The notes under the pieces are model-generated. The model saw nothing but the letters and a program-made list of their open reading frames with translations, was not told the DNA's origin and searched no databases. Below, piece after piece: positions 7,396 through 16,201 of a DNA stretch of 64,000 nucleotides. Both the position numbers and the translations under genes were made by a program. Position 1 is the first letter of the stretch, and each line of letters opens with the position of its first letter. The stretch spans positions 1 through 64,000 of the forward strand of contig NZ_JACJKW010000003.1 of the NCBI RefSeq assembly GCF_016901775.1, given 5' to 3'. The stretch comes from Intestinimonas butyriciproducens. GTDB lineage: Bacteria; Bacillota; Clostridia; Oscillospirales; Butyricicoccaceae.

Positions 7396-9219
7396 TCAAA
7401 ATGCATTCTGGAACCGTTCTTCCTGGAACTGACGGGTGTAGAGGGAATAGTAGTAGCCGTGCTTTCGGAGAAGCTCTCCGTGGGTGCCCCGCTCGATGAT
7501 CTTCCCATCCCGCACCACCAGGATCACATGGGCATTTTTCACCGTGGACAGTCGGTGGGCAATGAGGAAAGAGGTGCGGTTTTCCAGCACCTTGCCGATG
7601 ATCTGCTGGATCAGTGCCTCGGTTTCGGTGTCCACCGAAGATGTGGCTTCGTCCAGCACAAAGATCCGGGGATTTGCCACAATGGCCCGGGCGATGGAGA
7701 TCAGCTGCTTCTGGCCGGTGGACAGCTGGCTGCCCCCCTCGCCCACCTGGGCCTGGTACCCGCCGGGCAAAGCCATGATAAAATCGTGGGCACAGGCCAT
7801 TTTGGCGGCCTGCTGGATCTCTTCCCGGGTGGCGTCCAGCTTGCCGTAGCGGATGTTTTCCTCAATGGTACCGGTGAACAGGTGGGGAGATTGGAGCACA
7901 TAGCCGATGTTGCTGTGCAGCCAGCCCACGCTCCGCTCTCTGTAATCCACCCCGTCGATGAGGATTTTCCCTTCTGTGGGCTCATAGAACCGGCAGGCCA
8001 GGTTCACCAGAGTGGATTTCCCTGCGCCGGTCTCCCCTACAATGGCCACGGTGGAGCCGGCGGGAATGTGCAGGTCAAAATGCTCCAGCACATTGACCTC
8101 CCCATCGGGATAGCGGAAGGTCACATCCTGGAAGGTGATGTCTCCCTGGATGCTTTCCCAGTTTTCTTTTTTGGGATGGAAGATGTCCCCGTATTTTGCC
8201 TGGATGGCGGGCGGGTCCTGAATGGCAGGGACGGTTTCCAGCAGCCGGTTGACCCGCTCCACATTGGCCTGCACCGCAATGGCGTCGGCCAGAACGCTGA
8301 CCACCATCTGGATGGGCTCCACAATGTTCATGGTGTAGGAGATGAACACAGCCAGGGTGCCCAGAGGAATGCCCCAGGGACCCACCATCACGCCGCCTGC
8401 GGCCATCACCAGGGCCAGGGACACAGAGCCCAGAAACATCACCAGGGGCTGGAACAGGGCGTGAAGGGTTTTGGCATGCATGGCCTTGCGGCGCATATCC
8501 AGGTTGATTTCCCGGAATTCACGGCACACCGTGTCTTCCACTGCCAGGGTCTTGATGGTTTTGGCGCCGGAAATATTCTCGTTGAAGGAAGCGGTCAGAG
8601 TGGAGTTGGCTCTTCTCACCCGCCGGTTGGCCCGCAGCAGCCGCCGCTGGAAAAAGGAGCACACCAGGGCGATGGGCGGCACCACGATAAGCACCAGCAG
8701 CGCCAGGCGCCAGGACAGCAGGAACATGGAGATGACCACGAAGACCAGATAACAGCCGTTCCACACAAACTCCGCCAGCCGCCAGGAGAAGATGGAGCCC
8801 AGCTGGTTTGTGTCGCTCATCACCCGGGCCACCAGGTAGCCCACCGGGGTCACATTGAAAAAAGACAGAGGCAGCTTTTGCAAGTGCTCAAAGCAGGCGT
8901 CCCGCAGGGCCTGGCCCACCTTCATTTCAATGACGATGCATTGCTGACAGTAGATCACATTGGCGCCGGTCTGCAAACCGGCGGCCAGGGCATAAAGCAG
9001 CGCAAAAACACCCAGACCTTCGGTGGTTTGCAGGGCAATGAAGTGGTCGATGGCGTACCGGCTGAAATAGGGGAAAATAGCGTCGAAAAGAGCGGTAGCC
9101 ATGGCCGCAAACAAAAGAAGCACAAAGGGCGTTCTGAGAAACCGGATGTAGCGGAACAGCTTTTTCCACTGGGCAAAATCAAAGGATGTGGGGTAGCCGT
9201 ATTCTTCTTTCTGTTTCAT
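7396..9219 (-). CDS. ABC exporter half-transporter, subunit 2 (consensus site)
   Basis: A type-IV ABC exporter half of 607 residues: six transmembrane helices in about residues 1-330, then the nucleotide-binding domain. Walker A is GETGAGKST, the signature is LSTGQKQLISIARA and Walker B is VLDEATSS with the catalytic glutamate. The signature has T where G is usual (LSTGQ). It overlaps the upstream ABC gene by ATGA, so the two halves are made together and should form a heterodimer of the YheI/YheH (BmrCD) or TM287/288 type. Export of drugs, lipids or peptides is possible; nothing in the sequence fixes the substrate. Confidence 0.92.
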   Translation of the reverse strand: MKQKEEYGYPTSFDFAQWKKLFRYIRFLRTPFVLLLFAAMATALFDAIFPYFSRYAIDHFIALQTTEGLGVFALLYALAAGLQTGANVIYCQQCIVIEMKVGQALRDACFEHLQKLPLSFFNVTPVGYLVARVMSDTNQLGSIFSWRLAEFVWNGCYLVFVVISMFLLSWRLALLVLIVVPPIALVCSFFQRRLLRANRRVRRANSTLTASFNENISGAKTIKTLAVEDTVCREFREINLDMRRKAMHAKTLHALFQPLVMFLGSVSLALVMAAGGVMVGPWGIPLGTLAVFISYTMNIVEPIQMVVSVLADAIAVQANVERVNRLLETVPAIQDPPAIQAKYGDIFHPKKENWESIQGDITFQDVTFRYPDGEVNVLEHFDLHIPAGSTVAIVGETGAGKSTLVNLACRFYEPTEGKILIDGVDYRERSVGWLHSNIGYVLQSPHLFTGTIEENIRYGKLDATREEIQQAAKMACAHDFIMALPGGYQAQVGEGGSQLSTGQKQLISIARAIVANPRIFVLDEATSSVDTETEALIQQIIGKVLENRTSFLIAHRLSTVKNAHVILVVRDGKIIERGTHGELLRKHGYYYSLYTRQFQEERFQNAF

Positions 9220-11063
9220 TTGCCCACCTCGCTTTCGTTTTCCGCCTCTTCGGCCGCCAGGCTCTGAAGCTGGAAGATCCGCTGATAGGGGCCTTCTTCC
9301 CGGATCAGCTGCTGGTGGGTGCCGATCTGCTTCACTCTCCCCTTTTCCAGCACCAGAATACGGTCGGCCTCCATCAATGTGGTCACCCGATGGGAGATCA
9401 GGATGGTGGTGGCCTTCTCTTTCCGGGCCTTGAGAGCCTTTCGGATGCGCTCGTCGGTTTCGGTGTCCACAGCGGAGAGGGAATCGTCAAAAACAAGCAC
9501 CGGCGGAGCGCCGGCCAGAGTGCGGGCGATGGCCAGACGCTGCTGCTGGCCGCCGGAAAGGGTGACGCCCCGCTCGCCCAGCATGGTGTCATATCCTTGG
9601 GCAAAACCCAGAATGGACTGGTGTACCGCCGCGGTTTCCGCAGCCTGCTGCAGCTCTTCCTGGCTTTTATCGGGAGCGGCCAGGCGCAGATTCTCCAGAA
9701 TGGTGCGGGAAAACAGGAAGGGCTCCTGAAGCACCAGGCCGATGTTTTTCCGCAGATGATCCCGCTGGATCTGCCGGATATCCACCCCATCCACTGTGAT
9801 GCTGCCGCCTTTTTCCGGCAGTTCATACAGGCGGGTGAGCAAATACATCAGGGTGCTTTTTCCGCTGCCGGTAGCCCCCAGAATGGCCAGTGTCTCCCCT
9901 GGCGACACGGAGAAGGACACGTCGGTGAGCACCGGATGGCTTCCGTAGGAAAAATTCACATGGGAAAAGGCGATAGCTCCCTGGATGGGGAAAATCTGAT
10001 CGTTTGGGGAATCTTCTTCCGGCCGGGCCAGCAGGATCTCCCGCAGACGGCCGATGGAGACGCCCGCCTTGCTCATTTCCCCGATGATCCGTCCCAGGCG
10101 GCGGGTGGGCCAGGCCAGCTGGCCGTTGTACATGATAAAGGTCACCAAGGCGCCGCTGGTCATATGGCCATGGACCGCCAGCCAAGCGCCGAAGATCACC
10201 ACCAGAGCGCCCTGACACACGGCAATCAGATCGCCCAGGCTCCAATAAATGGCCAGAAGGTTTCCCACCTTGATCCACCGGCGGGAAAATTCCTGGTTCT
10301 GCTCCTGGAAGCGGTCCAGACTGTACCGTTCCCGGCCAAAGGCTCGAACCACCCGTACGCCAGTGAGATTTTCCTGGGTCATGGCGGTCAGTTCTCCTTC
10401 GGCTTCGTCGGCTTTCAGGAAGCGGCGGCTGATATACCGGTAAAAGACGCCGGAATAGCCCATGACGATGGGCACGCTCACCGCAGCGGCCCCGGCCAGG
10501 GGTACATTGATGGAAAACATCAGGGCAAAGGCGCCCACCAGCATGGTGAGGATACGCAGCAGATCGGCCAGCTGTCCGGCCACAAAATTGCGCACCATGT
10601 CCACATCGGAGGAACACCGCTGCATGATATCCCCGGTCTGCACACTCATGTGCCAGGCATAGGGCAGATGCTGGATGTGGTCGAACAGCCGCTGGCGCAG
10701 GCCAAAGGCCAGGCTTTCGCTGAGCTTTGCGGCCAGATACTGGCGCAGCATGTTGAACAGGCCGGAAAGGGCTACGATGATAAGAAACAGCCCGGCCAGA
10801 AGGGTCATGTGGTCAAAAAGCCACTGCCGCCCGCCCAGATTTTCCACAAAGGAGGCAAGGGGACCGGGCAGAACGATGGGTTCGGTGCCGATCACCGAGT
10901 CGATGATAAAGCCCACCAGGGCGGGGGACAAAAAGGAAAAGGCCACCCCGCCGGTCATGGCTGCAACACAGCCCCAGAAATATTTCCAGCTGCCATCCAT
11001 CATCTCCCAGATGAAGCTGCTGCTGCTTTTGGAGCGGGTGCCGGTATAGCCTTTCTTTTCCAT
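9216..11063 (-). CDS. ABC exporter half-transporter, subunit 1 (degenerate site)
   Basis: The partner half of the exporter: 615 residues with six transmembrane helices, then an ATPase domain with Walker A GATGSGKST and signature LSGGQQQRLAIARTL. Walker B ends VFDDSLSAVD, with aspartate in place of the catalytic glutamate. That substitution is typical of one half of heterodimeric exporters such as BmrC or TM287 and makes one of the two ATP sites poorly hydrolytic. The start follows GGAGGA at a good distance and is first in the three-gene operon. Its upstream region holds the dispersed repeat at 11172-11400. Confidence 0.92.
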   Translation of the reverse strand: MEKKGYTGTRSKSSSSFIWEMMDGSWKYFWGCVAAMTGGVAFSFLSPALVGFIIDSVIGTEPIVLPGPLASFVENLGGRQWLFDHMTLLAGLFLIIVALSGLFNMLRQYLAAKLSESLAFGLRQRLFDHIQHLPYAWHMSVQTGDIMQRCSSDVDMVRNFVAGQLADLLRILTMLVGAFALMFSINVPLAGAAAVSVPIVMGYSGVFYRYISRRFLKADEAEGELTAMTQENLTGVRVVRAFGRERYSLDRFQEQNQEFSRRWIKVGNLLAIYWSLGDLIAVCQGALVVIFGAWLAVHGHMTSGALVTFIMYNGQLAWPTRRLGRIIGEMSKAGVSIGRLREILLARPEEDSPNDQIFPIQGAIAFSHVNFSYGSHPVLTDVSFSVSPGETLAILGATGSGKSTLMYLLTRLYELPEKGGSITVDGVDIRQIQRDHLRKNIGLVLQEPFLFSRTILENLRLAAPDKSQEELQQAAETAAVHQSILGFAQGYDTMLGERGVTLSGGQQQRLAIARTLAGAPPVLVFDDSLSAVDTETDERIRKALKARKEKATTILISHRVTTLMEADRILVLEKGRVKQIGTHQQLIREEGPYQRIFQLQSLAAEEAENESEVGK

Positions 11064-11171
11064 CTGCTCTCCTCCTTCCGATGTTGTTTCCAGATGGCTT
11101 CATTGTATCATAGCCCCCGGTTTTCCCGCAAGCGGAGGCAGGGGGCAAAGGCCGCCTTTGGGACAAACAAA

Positions 11172-11400
11172 AAGCGGAGCCGAAGCCCTGCTTGAGCGTG
11201 TCGAAAAAGTGGGTTTGGCCACTTTTTCGAGTTTTTGCAAGGGGCTGCATGCACGCCTTTGGCGTACACTGGCCCCTTGAGAAGTGCAAAAAGCCACGCA
11301 CAGGTCGCGGCTTTTTGCGGATTGATGAGAAGTAGGGCAAGTAGTTCCCTCTAGTTAGATAAGTTTTTTGACAGTCTGAAGCGGGGCCGAAGCCCCGCTT
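11172..11400 (+). repeat. Dispersed ~184-bp structured repeat, copy A, inside a duplicated terminator
   Basis: The core (11194-11378) is homologous, over its whole length, to the reverse complement of 35897-36078. It contains a 12-bp stem TCGAAAAAGTGG/CCACTTTTTCGA, a stem CAAGGGGC/GCCCCTTG, a 10-bp stem GCAAAAAGCC/GGCTTTTTGC and the end AAGTTTTTTGACAGTCTG. The ends form a partial terminal inverted repeat (TGTCGAAAAAGT against TGTCAAAAAACT, 10 of 12). The core is flanked on both sides by the same 22-bp hairpin (11172-11193 and 11379-11400, 20 of 22 identical). The distal copy keeps the T-run that reads for pepT on the minus strand. Reading frames drawn through it are spurious. Confidence 0.88.
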
Positions 11401-11416
11401 TTTTGGTGTGTATCGT

Positions 11417-12652
11417 TTATTTCTTGCTCTGTTCGGCGTAGTTTGTCAGGATCTTTTCGATCAGCGCCACGATCTTGTCCATGGCCTGGATGGAAACCGT
11501 TTCAAAACGGCCGTGGAAGTTGGTGCCGCCGGTGCAGAAGTTGGGGCAAGGAGTACCCATATAGGTGATCTTGCTGCCGTCGGTGCCGCCGCGGATGGGG
11601 GAAACCACAGGCTCCACGCCCAGCTGCCGCATGGCGTCCATGACGGCGTGGACCAGATGGATCTGAGGCTCGATCTTTTCCCGCATATTCCGGTACATAT
11701 CAGTGGTTTCCACTGTAACGGTGCCGGCGCCGTATTTCTCGTTGATGAAAGCAGCGGCCTTGTCCATCATGGCCTTTTTCTCGTCAAACTTCTTGGCGTC
11801 GTGATCCCGCAGCATATAGTGGAGGGTGGCCTTTTCCACCGAGCCTTCCATACCGTGCAGGAAATAGAAGCCCTCATAGCCTTCGGTGTATTCCGGTTTT
11901 TGCTCCTGGGGCAGCAGGGAGTTATACTCCATGGCGATGTAGTTGGCATTTTTCATCTGGTTTTTGGCAGAGCCGGGATGGACACTCTGGCCGCTGACCG
12001 TCACTTTGGAGCTGGCGGCGTTGAAGTTTTCATATTCCACACCGCCCAGCAAAGCGCCGTCGATGGTGTAGGCAAAATCGGCGCCGAAGCGCTTGATGTC
12101 AAAATGGTCGGGGCCCCGGCCGATCTCTTCGTCGGGAGTAAAGGCGATCTTCACTTCACCGTGAGGGATGGAGGGGTCGTTCAGCAGGTGTTCGGCGGCG
12201 GTGAGAATCTCGGCGATGCCGGCTTTGTCATCGGCGCCCAGCAGGGTCAGGCCGTTGGTGACGATGATGTCGTCGCCGATGAGCTGCTCCAGGCTGGGGA
12301 AATCGGCCATGCGCATCACTACATTGTGCTCTTCGTTGAGAACTACATCGCTGCCGTCGTATTTTTCCACGATGCGGGGATTTTCACAGGCGGGCACATC
12401 GGCCACTGTGTCCATATGGGCCAAAAAGCCGATCTTGGGGGCCTTTTCATAACCGGGAGTGGCGGGAATGGAGCCATAGACATAGCCGTATTCATCCATT
12501 TCGGCGTCCTGGATGCCCATGGCCTGCATCTCTTTCACCAGGTATTCGCCCAGATCCTTCTGCTTCATGGTGCTGGGCACGGTGGGGGAAGCGGCATCGG
12601 AGGCCGTGTCAAACTTCACATACTCCAACAGTTTTTCATAAGCGCGTGTCAT
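11417..12652 (-). CDS. pepT: Peptidase T (tripeptide aminopeptidase)
   Basis: An M20-family dizinc peptidase that releases the N-terminal residue of tripeptides in the cytosol. The 411-residue length fits PepT. Zinc ligands and catalytic residues are visible: FLAHMDTVAD (His and Asp), GADDKAG (bridging Asp), FTPDEEIGRG (Glu pair), TIDGALLG (Asp) and TNFHGRFE (distal His). A longer frame exists upstream, but the ATG at 12652 follows GAGGA and gives the usual N-terminus. The gene is monocistronic with its own promoter. Its terminator appears to have been split by insertion of the repeat described at 11172-11400. Confidence 0.95.
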   Translation of the reverse strand: MTRAYEKLLEYVKFDTASDAASPTVPSTMKQKDLGEYLVKEMQAMGIQDAEMDEYGYVYGSIPATPGYEKAPKIGFLAHMDTVADVPACENPRIVEKYDGSDVVLNEEHNVVMRMADFPSLEQLIGDDIIVTNGLTLLGADDKAGIAEILTAAEHLLNDPSIPHGEVKIAFTPDEEIGRGPDHFDIKRFGADFAYTIDGALLGGVEYENFNAASSKVTVSGQSVHPGSAKNQMKNANYIAMEYNSLLPQEQKPEYTEGYEGFYFLHGMEGSVEKATLHYMLRDHDAKKFDEKKAMMDKAAAFINEKYGAGTVTVETTDMYRNMREKIEPQIHLVHAVMDAMRQLGVEPVVSPIRGGTDGSKITYMGTPCPNFCTGGTNFHGRFETVSIQAMDKIVALIEKILTNYAEQSKK

Positions 12653-12689
12653 AATCGCATCTTCCTCTTTCCCTTTGGAATTTCCCTTT

Positions 12690-12718
12690 ATTATAACAAA
12701 CCCCTTTCCTCTTCGCAA
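12690..12718 (-). promoter_or_regulatory. pepT promoter
   Basis: On the minus strand, TTGCGA (12718-12713), a 17-bp spacer and a perfect TATAAT (12695-12690) lie 38 bp before the pepT start. Confidence 0.8.
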
Positions 12719-13051
12719 TCGGCGGCAGCACCGGTTGGTTCATCTTGTGCAAAGCGCCTGTTTCCTCCATCTCTTTTTATGGACTTTTACCAATCTTTTC
12801 CCTTTTCACTCTCTTCGGTACAAGGAGAGCTGAAAAAGGGACAGTTTTCCGCCATTTTTATTCAAATGAACCGGGAGAAACGGGGGTCTGATTCGCTTTT
12901 TTGCTGTTTTTCCAAAATTTTTTTGGTTTCCCCCCTTCCTGTGTCCGCCCGGCAAAAAATCCTTCTTTCCAGGATGAAGGGTTTTTGTGCACCCTGCATA
13001 AAATTGATTTGCTCAATTACAAATTCTTAATGATATTTAATAAGCCTGTTC
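12719..13051. other. Intergenic stretch without recognised content
   Basis: The divergent region between pepT and gdhA, beyond the two promoters. I see no RNA motif, repeat shared with the rest of the window or credible small gene. AT content rises toward the gdhA promoter. Confidence 0.5.
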
Positions 13052-13080
13052 TTGACTTTTTACCCTGGGCGCTTTAAGAT
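13052..13080 (+). promoter_or_regulatory. gdhA promoter
   Basis: TTGACT (13052-13057), a 17-bp spacer and TAAGAT (13075-13080), 58 bp upstream of the gdhA start. Confidence 0.7.
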
Positions 13081-13138
13081 ATTTACGGTAGAATACTAGG
13101 CTCCAAAGATTTTTTAAACCTATGAGGAGGCAGTTAAA

Positions 13139-14485
13139 ATGAACGCTTATATGCAGAAAGTCCTGGACGAGGTCAAGGCCCGCAATGAGGGCGAAGAACT
13201 CTTCCTGCAGACTGTGGAAGAAGTTTTCAAGAGCATCGAGCCCATCGTGGAGCAGCATCCCGAGTATGAGAAGGCCGGCCTGCTGGAGAGAATGTGCGAG
13301 CCCGACCGCGTGATCGAGTTCCGGGTCACCTGGGCTGACGACAAGGGCGAGACTCATGTGAACCGGGGCTATCGCGTCCAGTTCAACGGTGCCATCGGCC
13401 CCTACAAAGGCGGCCTGCGCTTCCATCCTTCCGTCAAGCTGGACACCATGAAGTTCCTGGGCTTTGAGCAGACCTTCAAAAACAGCCTGACCGGCCTGCC
13501 CATCGGCGGCGGCAAGGGCGGCAGCGACTTCGACCCCCGCGGCCGCAGCGACGCTGAGATCATGCGTTTCTGCCAGGCGTTCATGACCGAGCTGTATCGC
13601 CACATCGGCCCCGATGTGGATGTTCCCGCCGGTGATATCGGCGTGGCCGGCCGTGAGATCGGCTACCTCTTTGGCCAGTACAAGCGCATCAAGGGCTGCT
13701 GGGAGAACGGCGTTCTCACCGGTAAGGGCATGTCCTACGGCGGCAGCTACTTCCGTCCCGAAGCCACTGGCTACGGCGCTGTGTACTATCTGGTAGAAGT
13801 GCTGAAGCACTTCGGCGACGACATCAAGGGCAAGACCGTTGCCGTTTCCGGCTTCGGCAATGTGGCCTGGGGCGTTTGCGAAAAGGTCGCTCAGCTGGGC
13901 GGCAAGGTGGTCACCATCTCCGGCCCCGACGGCTATTGCTATGATCCCGATGGCATCGTCACTCCTGAGAAGATCAGCTATCTGCTGGAGATGCGTGCTT
14001 CCGGCCGCGACCGTGCTCAGGACTATGCCGACAAGTTCGGCGTCAAGTTCGTTCCCGGCGCCAAGGTCTGGGGCGAGAAGGTTGACATCGCTATGCCCTG
14101 CGCCTATCAGAACGAGATCGGCATGACCGAAGCCAAGCAGCTGGTGGACAACGGCGTGCAGTACTACATCGAAGTGGCCAACATGCCCACCACCAACGAA
14201 GCTCTGGAATACCTCCAGAAGAATGTGAAGATCGTTGCTCCTTCCAAGGCTGTCAACGCCGGCGGCGTGGCGACTTCCGCTCTGGAAATGGCTCAGAACT
14301 CCATGCGTTACAGCTGGGAGCCCGCTGAAGTGGATGCCAAGCTGCACACCATCATGAAGAACATCCATGACGAATCCGCCAAGGCTGCTGAGGAATGCGG
14401 CATGGGTTATGACCTGGTGGCTGGCGCCAACATCGCCGGCTTCAAGAAGGTCGCTGAGGCCATGATGGCTGAAGGCCTGATCTAA
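13139..14485 (+). CDS. gdhA: NADP-type glutamate dehydrogenase
   Basis: Interconverts 2-oxoglutarate plus ammonia and glutamate. The 448-residue hexameric family-I enzyme shows the substrate-binding lysine regions PYKGGLRFHPSV and PIGGGKGGSDFDPRG, the DVPAGDIGVAGREIGY stretch and a nucleotide fold beginning VAVSGFGNVAWG. The length and PIGGGKGG context fit bacterial biosynthetic GDH; cofactor preference is inferred from family only. AGGAGG stands 8 bp before the start. Codon choice is visibly more biased than in most neighbours, as in highly expressed genes. It is monocistronic between a sigma-A-like promoter and a strong terminator, just upstream of the glycine cleavage cluster. Confidence 0.97.
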   Translation: MNAYMQKVLDEVKARNEGEELFLQTVEEVFKSIEPIVEQHPEYEKAGLLERMCEPDRVIEFRVTWADDKGETHVNRGYRVQFNGAIGPYKGGLRFHPSVKLDTMKFLGFEQTFKNSLTGLPIGGGKGGSDFDPRGRSDAEIMRFCQAFMTELYRHIGPDVDVPAGDIGVAGREIGYLFGQYKRIKGCWENGVLTGKGMSYGGSYFRPEATGYGAVYYLVEVLKHFGDDIKGKTVAVSGFGNVAWGVCEKVAQLGGKVVTISGPDGYCYDPDGIVTPEKISYLLEMRASGRDRAQDYADKFGVKFVPGAKVWGEKVDIAMPCAYQNEIGMTEAKQLVDNGVQYYIEVANMPTTNEALEYLQKNVKIVAPSKAVNAGGVATSALEMAQNSMRYSWEPAEVDAKLHTIMKNIHDESAKAAEECGMGYDLVAGANIAGFKKVAEAMMAEGLI

Positions 14486-14520
14486 GGTTTTCCCTGTATT
14501 CAATATTGGATCGGGTTTTG

Positions 14521-14551
14521 CCCCGGCGGGATTTCCCGCCGGGGCTTTTTT
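14521..14551 (+). terminator. gdhA terminator
   Basis: CCCCGGCGGG pairs with CCCGCCGGGG around a short loop and is followed by CTTTTTT. Confidence 0.95.
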
Positions 14552-14950
14552 GCGCGTTTTTGTCTGGAAAAAAGCAGGCCGGGATGGGAGTGTGCCGAAG
14601 TTGCTGGATACTTTTACGAATGCGCCTGGATGTTTCTTGTTAAAATGACTAAAAGTATCCTTTTTCAATCTTTTTTCTTCGACTTTTTGGATAAAAAACT
14701 TTGGAAAACAAACCTGCCAATAGCAAGATTCTGTTATAGAAAAAATCTATATTTAAGAAAGATCTTTATTTTTCTTTCAATTTTGCCATTTAAATATTTT
14801 AGCGCAAAGCAAAAAAACTCCGAAATTTTTATGCATATTTAAAAAAGCATCTCAAAAACAATCGTTATATTTTAAACTTTCCCACGAATTTTCGTTAAAA
14901 TCACAACAATCCCATGCGAAAGATAGTGAATCTTGCTGATGGGAAGGCGG
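14552..14950. other. AT-rich gene-free stretch upstream of gcvT
   Basis: About 14,630-14,910 is far more AT-rich than the rest of the window, with runs of A and T. A 70-codon frame here encodes only a low-complexity Phe/Lys/Ile-rich string and is not believed. A two-part inverted repeat at 14910-14943 (TCCCAT/ATGGGA enclosing AAGAT/ATCTT) lies just before the gcvT promoter. No glycine riboswitch signature is recognisable. Confidence 0.5.
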
Positions 14951-14978
14951 TTGATTATTATTGCGCATTTGATATAAT
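14951..14978 (+). promoter_or_regulatory. gcv promoter and leader hairpin
   Basis: TTGATT (14951-14956), a 16-bp spacer and a perfect TATAAT (14973-14978). The leader of about 70 nt contains a CCGGAG/CTCCGG hairpin at about 14988-15004 before the gcvT ribosome site. Confidence 0.72.
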
Positions 14979-15057
14979 AAAGGTAGTCCGGAGGATTTCT
15001 CCGGCGATGGTCAGAGAGCATACGCCACTTCTGTCAGAAAGAAAGAAGGAGATCTCT

Positions 15058-16143
15058 ATGGAACAAAAAACCCCCTTGTATGACTGCCATCTGGCGGCCA
15101 AAGGCAAGATCGTTCCCTTTGCCGGTTTTTTGCTGCCGGTACAGTATGAGGCCGGCGTCATCGCCGAGCATATGGCCGTGCGTGAAAAGGCCGGTCTGTT
15201 TGATGTGTCCCACATGGCGGAAATGACCTTGTGCGGCAAGGACGCCATGGCCAATGTGCAGATGCTGGTGACCAACCAGTGCGGCAACATGGTGGACGGT
15301 CAGGTGAAATATACCACCATGTGCTATGAAAATGGCACCACTGTGGACGACCTGCTGGTTTATAAAACCGATGAAGAGCATATCCTGTTGGTGGTCAACG
15401 CTGCCAACCATGAAAAGGATGTGGAATGGATCCGCAGCCATCTTTTCGGCGATGTGGAATTCAAAGACATTTCCGACGATGTGGCCCAGGTAGCCCTCCA
15501 GGGTCCCAAGTCCCTGGACATCATCCGCAAACTGGCTGACGAGAGCACATTGCCCACCAAGTATTATACCTTTGTGCCCAAGTGCACCGTGGCTGGGAAG
15601 GAATGCCTGGTTTCCCGTACCGGCTACACCGGTGAGTTCGGCTATGAGATCTACTGCGCACCGGCAGATGCTGCCCATATCTGGAACGCGCTGCTGGAGG
15701 CCGGCAAGGAATTTGGTCTGCTCCCCTGCGGCCTGGGCTGTCGGGATACCCTGCGCTTTGAAGCAGGCATGCCGCTGTACGGCCATGAGATGGACGACAC
15801 CATCACCCCCATCGAAGCCGGCCTGGGCTTCTGCGTCAAGATGAAAAAGCCCGACTTTATCGGCAAAAAAGCCCTGGAAGAACGGGGCGAAGTCACCCGG
15901 AAGATGTGCACCCTGAAAGTGACTGGGCGGGGCATTGCCCGGGAGCACCAGGATGTGTATGTGGGAGATAAAAAGGTGGGCTTCACCTGCTCCGGCACCC
16001 ATTGTCCTTATCTGAAGGGCGCCTATGCCACCGCCATTGTGGATCTGCCCTATAACGCGGTGGATACCAAGGTGGAAGTGGATGTGCGCGGCCGCCGGGT
16101 GGAGGCCGTTGTAGTGGCTACCCCCATTTATAACAGAGCATAA
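15058..16143 (+). CDS. gcvT: Glycine cleavage T protein (aminomethyltransferase)
   Basis: Transfers the methylene group from the aminomethyl-lipoyl arm of GcvH to tetrahydrofolate, releasing ammonia. The 361-residue length is standard. Seen motifs are KIVPFAGFLLPVQY near the N-terminus, FDVSHMAEM, SRTGYTGEFGYEIY (folate-binding core) and CRDTLRFEAGMPLYGHE. Earlier in-frame codons exist, but AAGGAG 8 bp upstream of this ATG sets the start. It is the first gene of the T-H-PA-PB cluster, all in one direction, with a 58-bp gap to gcvH. Confidence 0.96.
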   Translation: MEQKTPLYDCHLAAKGKIVPFAGFLLPVQYEAGVIAEHMAVREKAGLFDVSHMAEMTLCGKDAMANVQMLVTNQCGNMVDGQVKYTTMCYENGTTVDDLLVYKTDEEHILLVVNAANHEKDVEWIRSHLFGDVEFKDISDDVAQVALQGPKSLDIIRKLADESTLPTKYYTFVPKCTVAGKECLVSRTGYTGEFGYEIYCAPADAAHIWNALLEAGKEFGLLPCGLGCRDTLRFEAGMPLYGHEMDDTITPIEAGLGFCVKMKKPDFIGKKALEERGEVTRKMCTLKVTGRGIAREHQDVYVGDKKVGFTCSGTHCPYLKGAYATAIVDLPYNAVDTKVEVDVRGRRVEAVVVATPIYNRA

Positions 16144-16201
16144 CCTTTCAAAAAGACAAATTCACTTTATATTCCAATTATTTAAAAAGGAGAGTTTAAC
16201 C

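Noticed and set aside
9186-11195. A 669-codon plus-strand frame opposite the ABC transporter subunit 1 gene.
   Set aside because: Composition is typical of an antisense frame, and the opposite strand has full Walker and signature motifs.
11100-11340. Frames through repeat copy A (containing LHFSRG-like text) and the similar ones through copy B at 35,600-36,120.
   Set aside because: They exist because the repeat is homologous between copies, and they run on into unrelated DNA with no ribosome sites.
13037-14668. A 543-codon minus-strand frame over gdhA.
   Set aside because: Shadow of the strongly biased gdhA codons, with no start signal, and it runs through the gdhA terminator.
14630-14842. 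A 70-codon frame in the AT-rich stretch before gcvT.
   Set aside because: Low-complexity Phe/Lys/Ile/Ser-rich product, no ribosome site and composition entirely explained by A/T runs.
14900-15057. A possible glycine riboswitch leader for gcvT.
   Set aside because: No aptamer core or tandem arrangement is recognisable by eye, and only a small hairpin lies between the promoter and the start.
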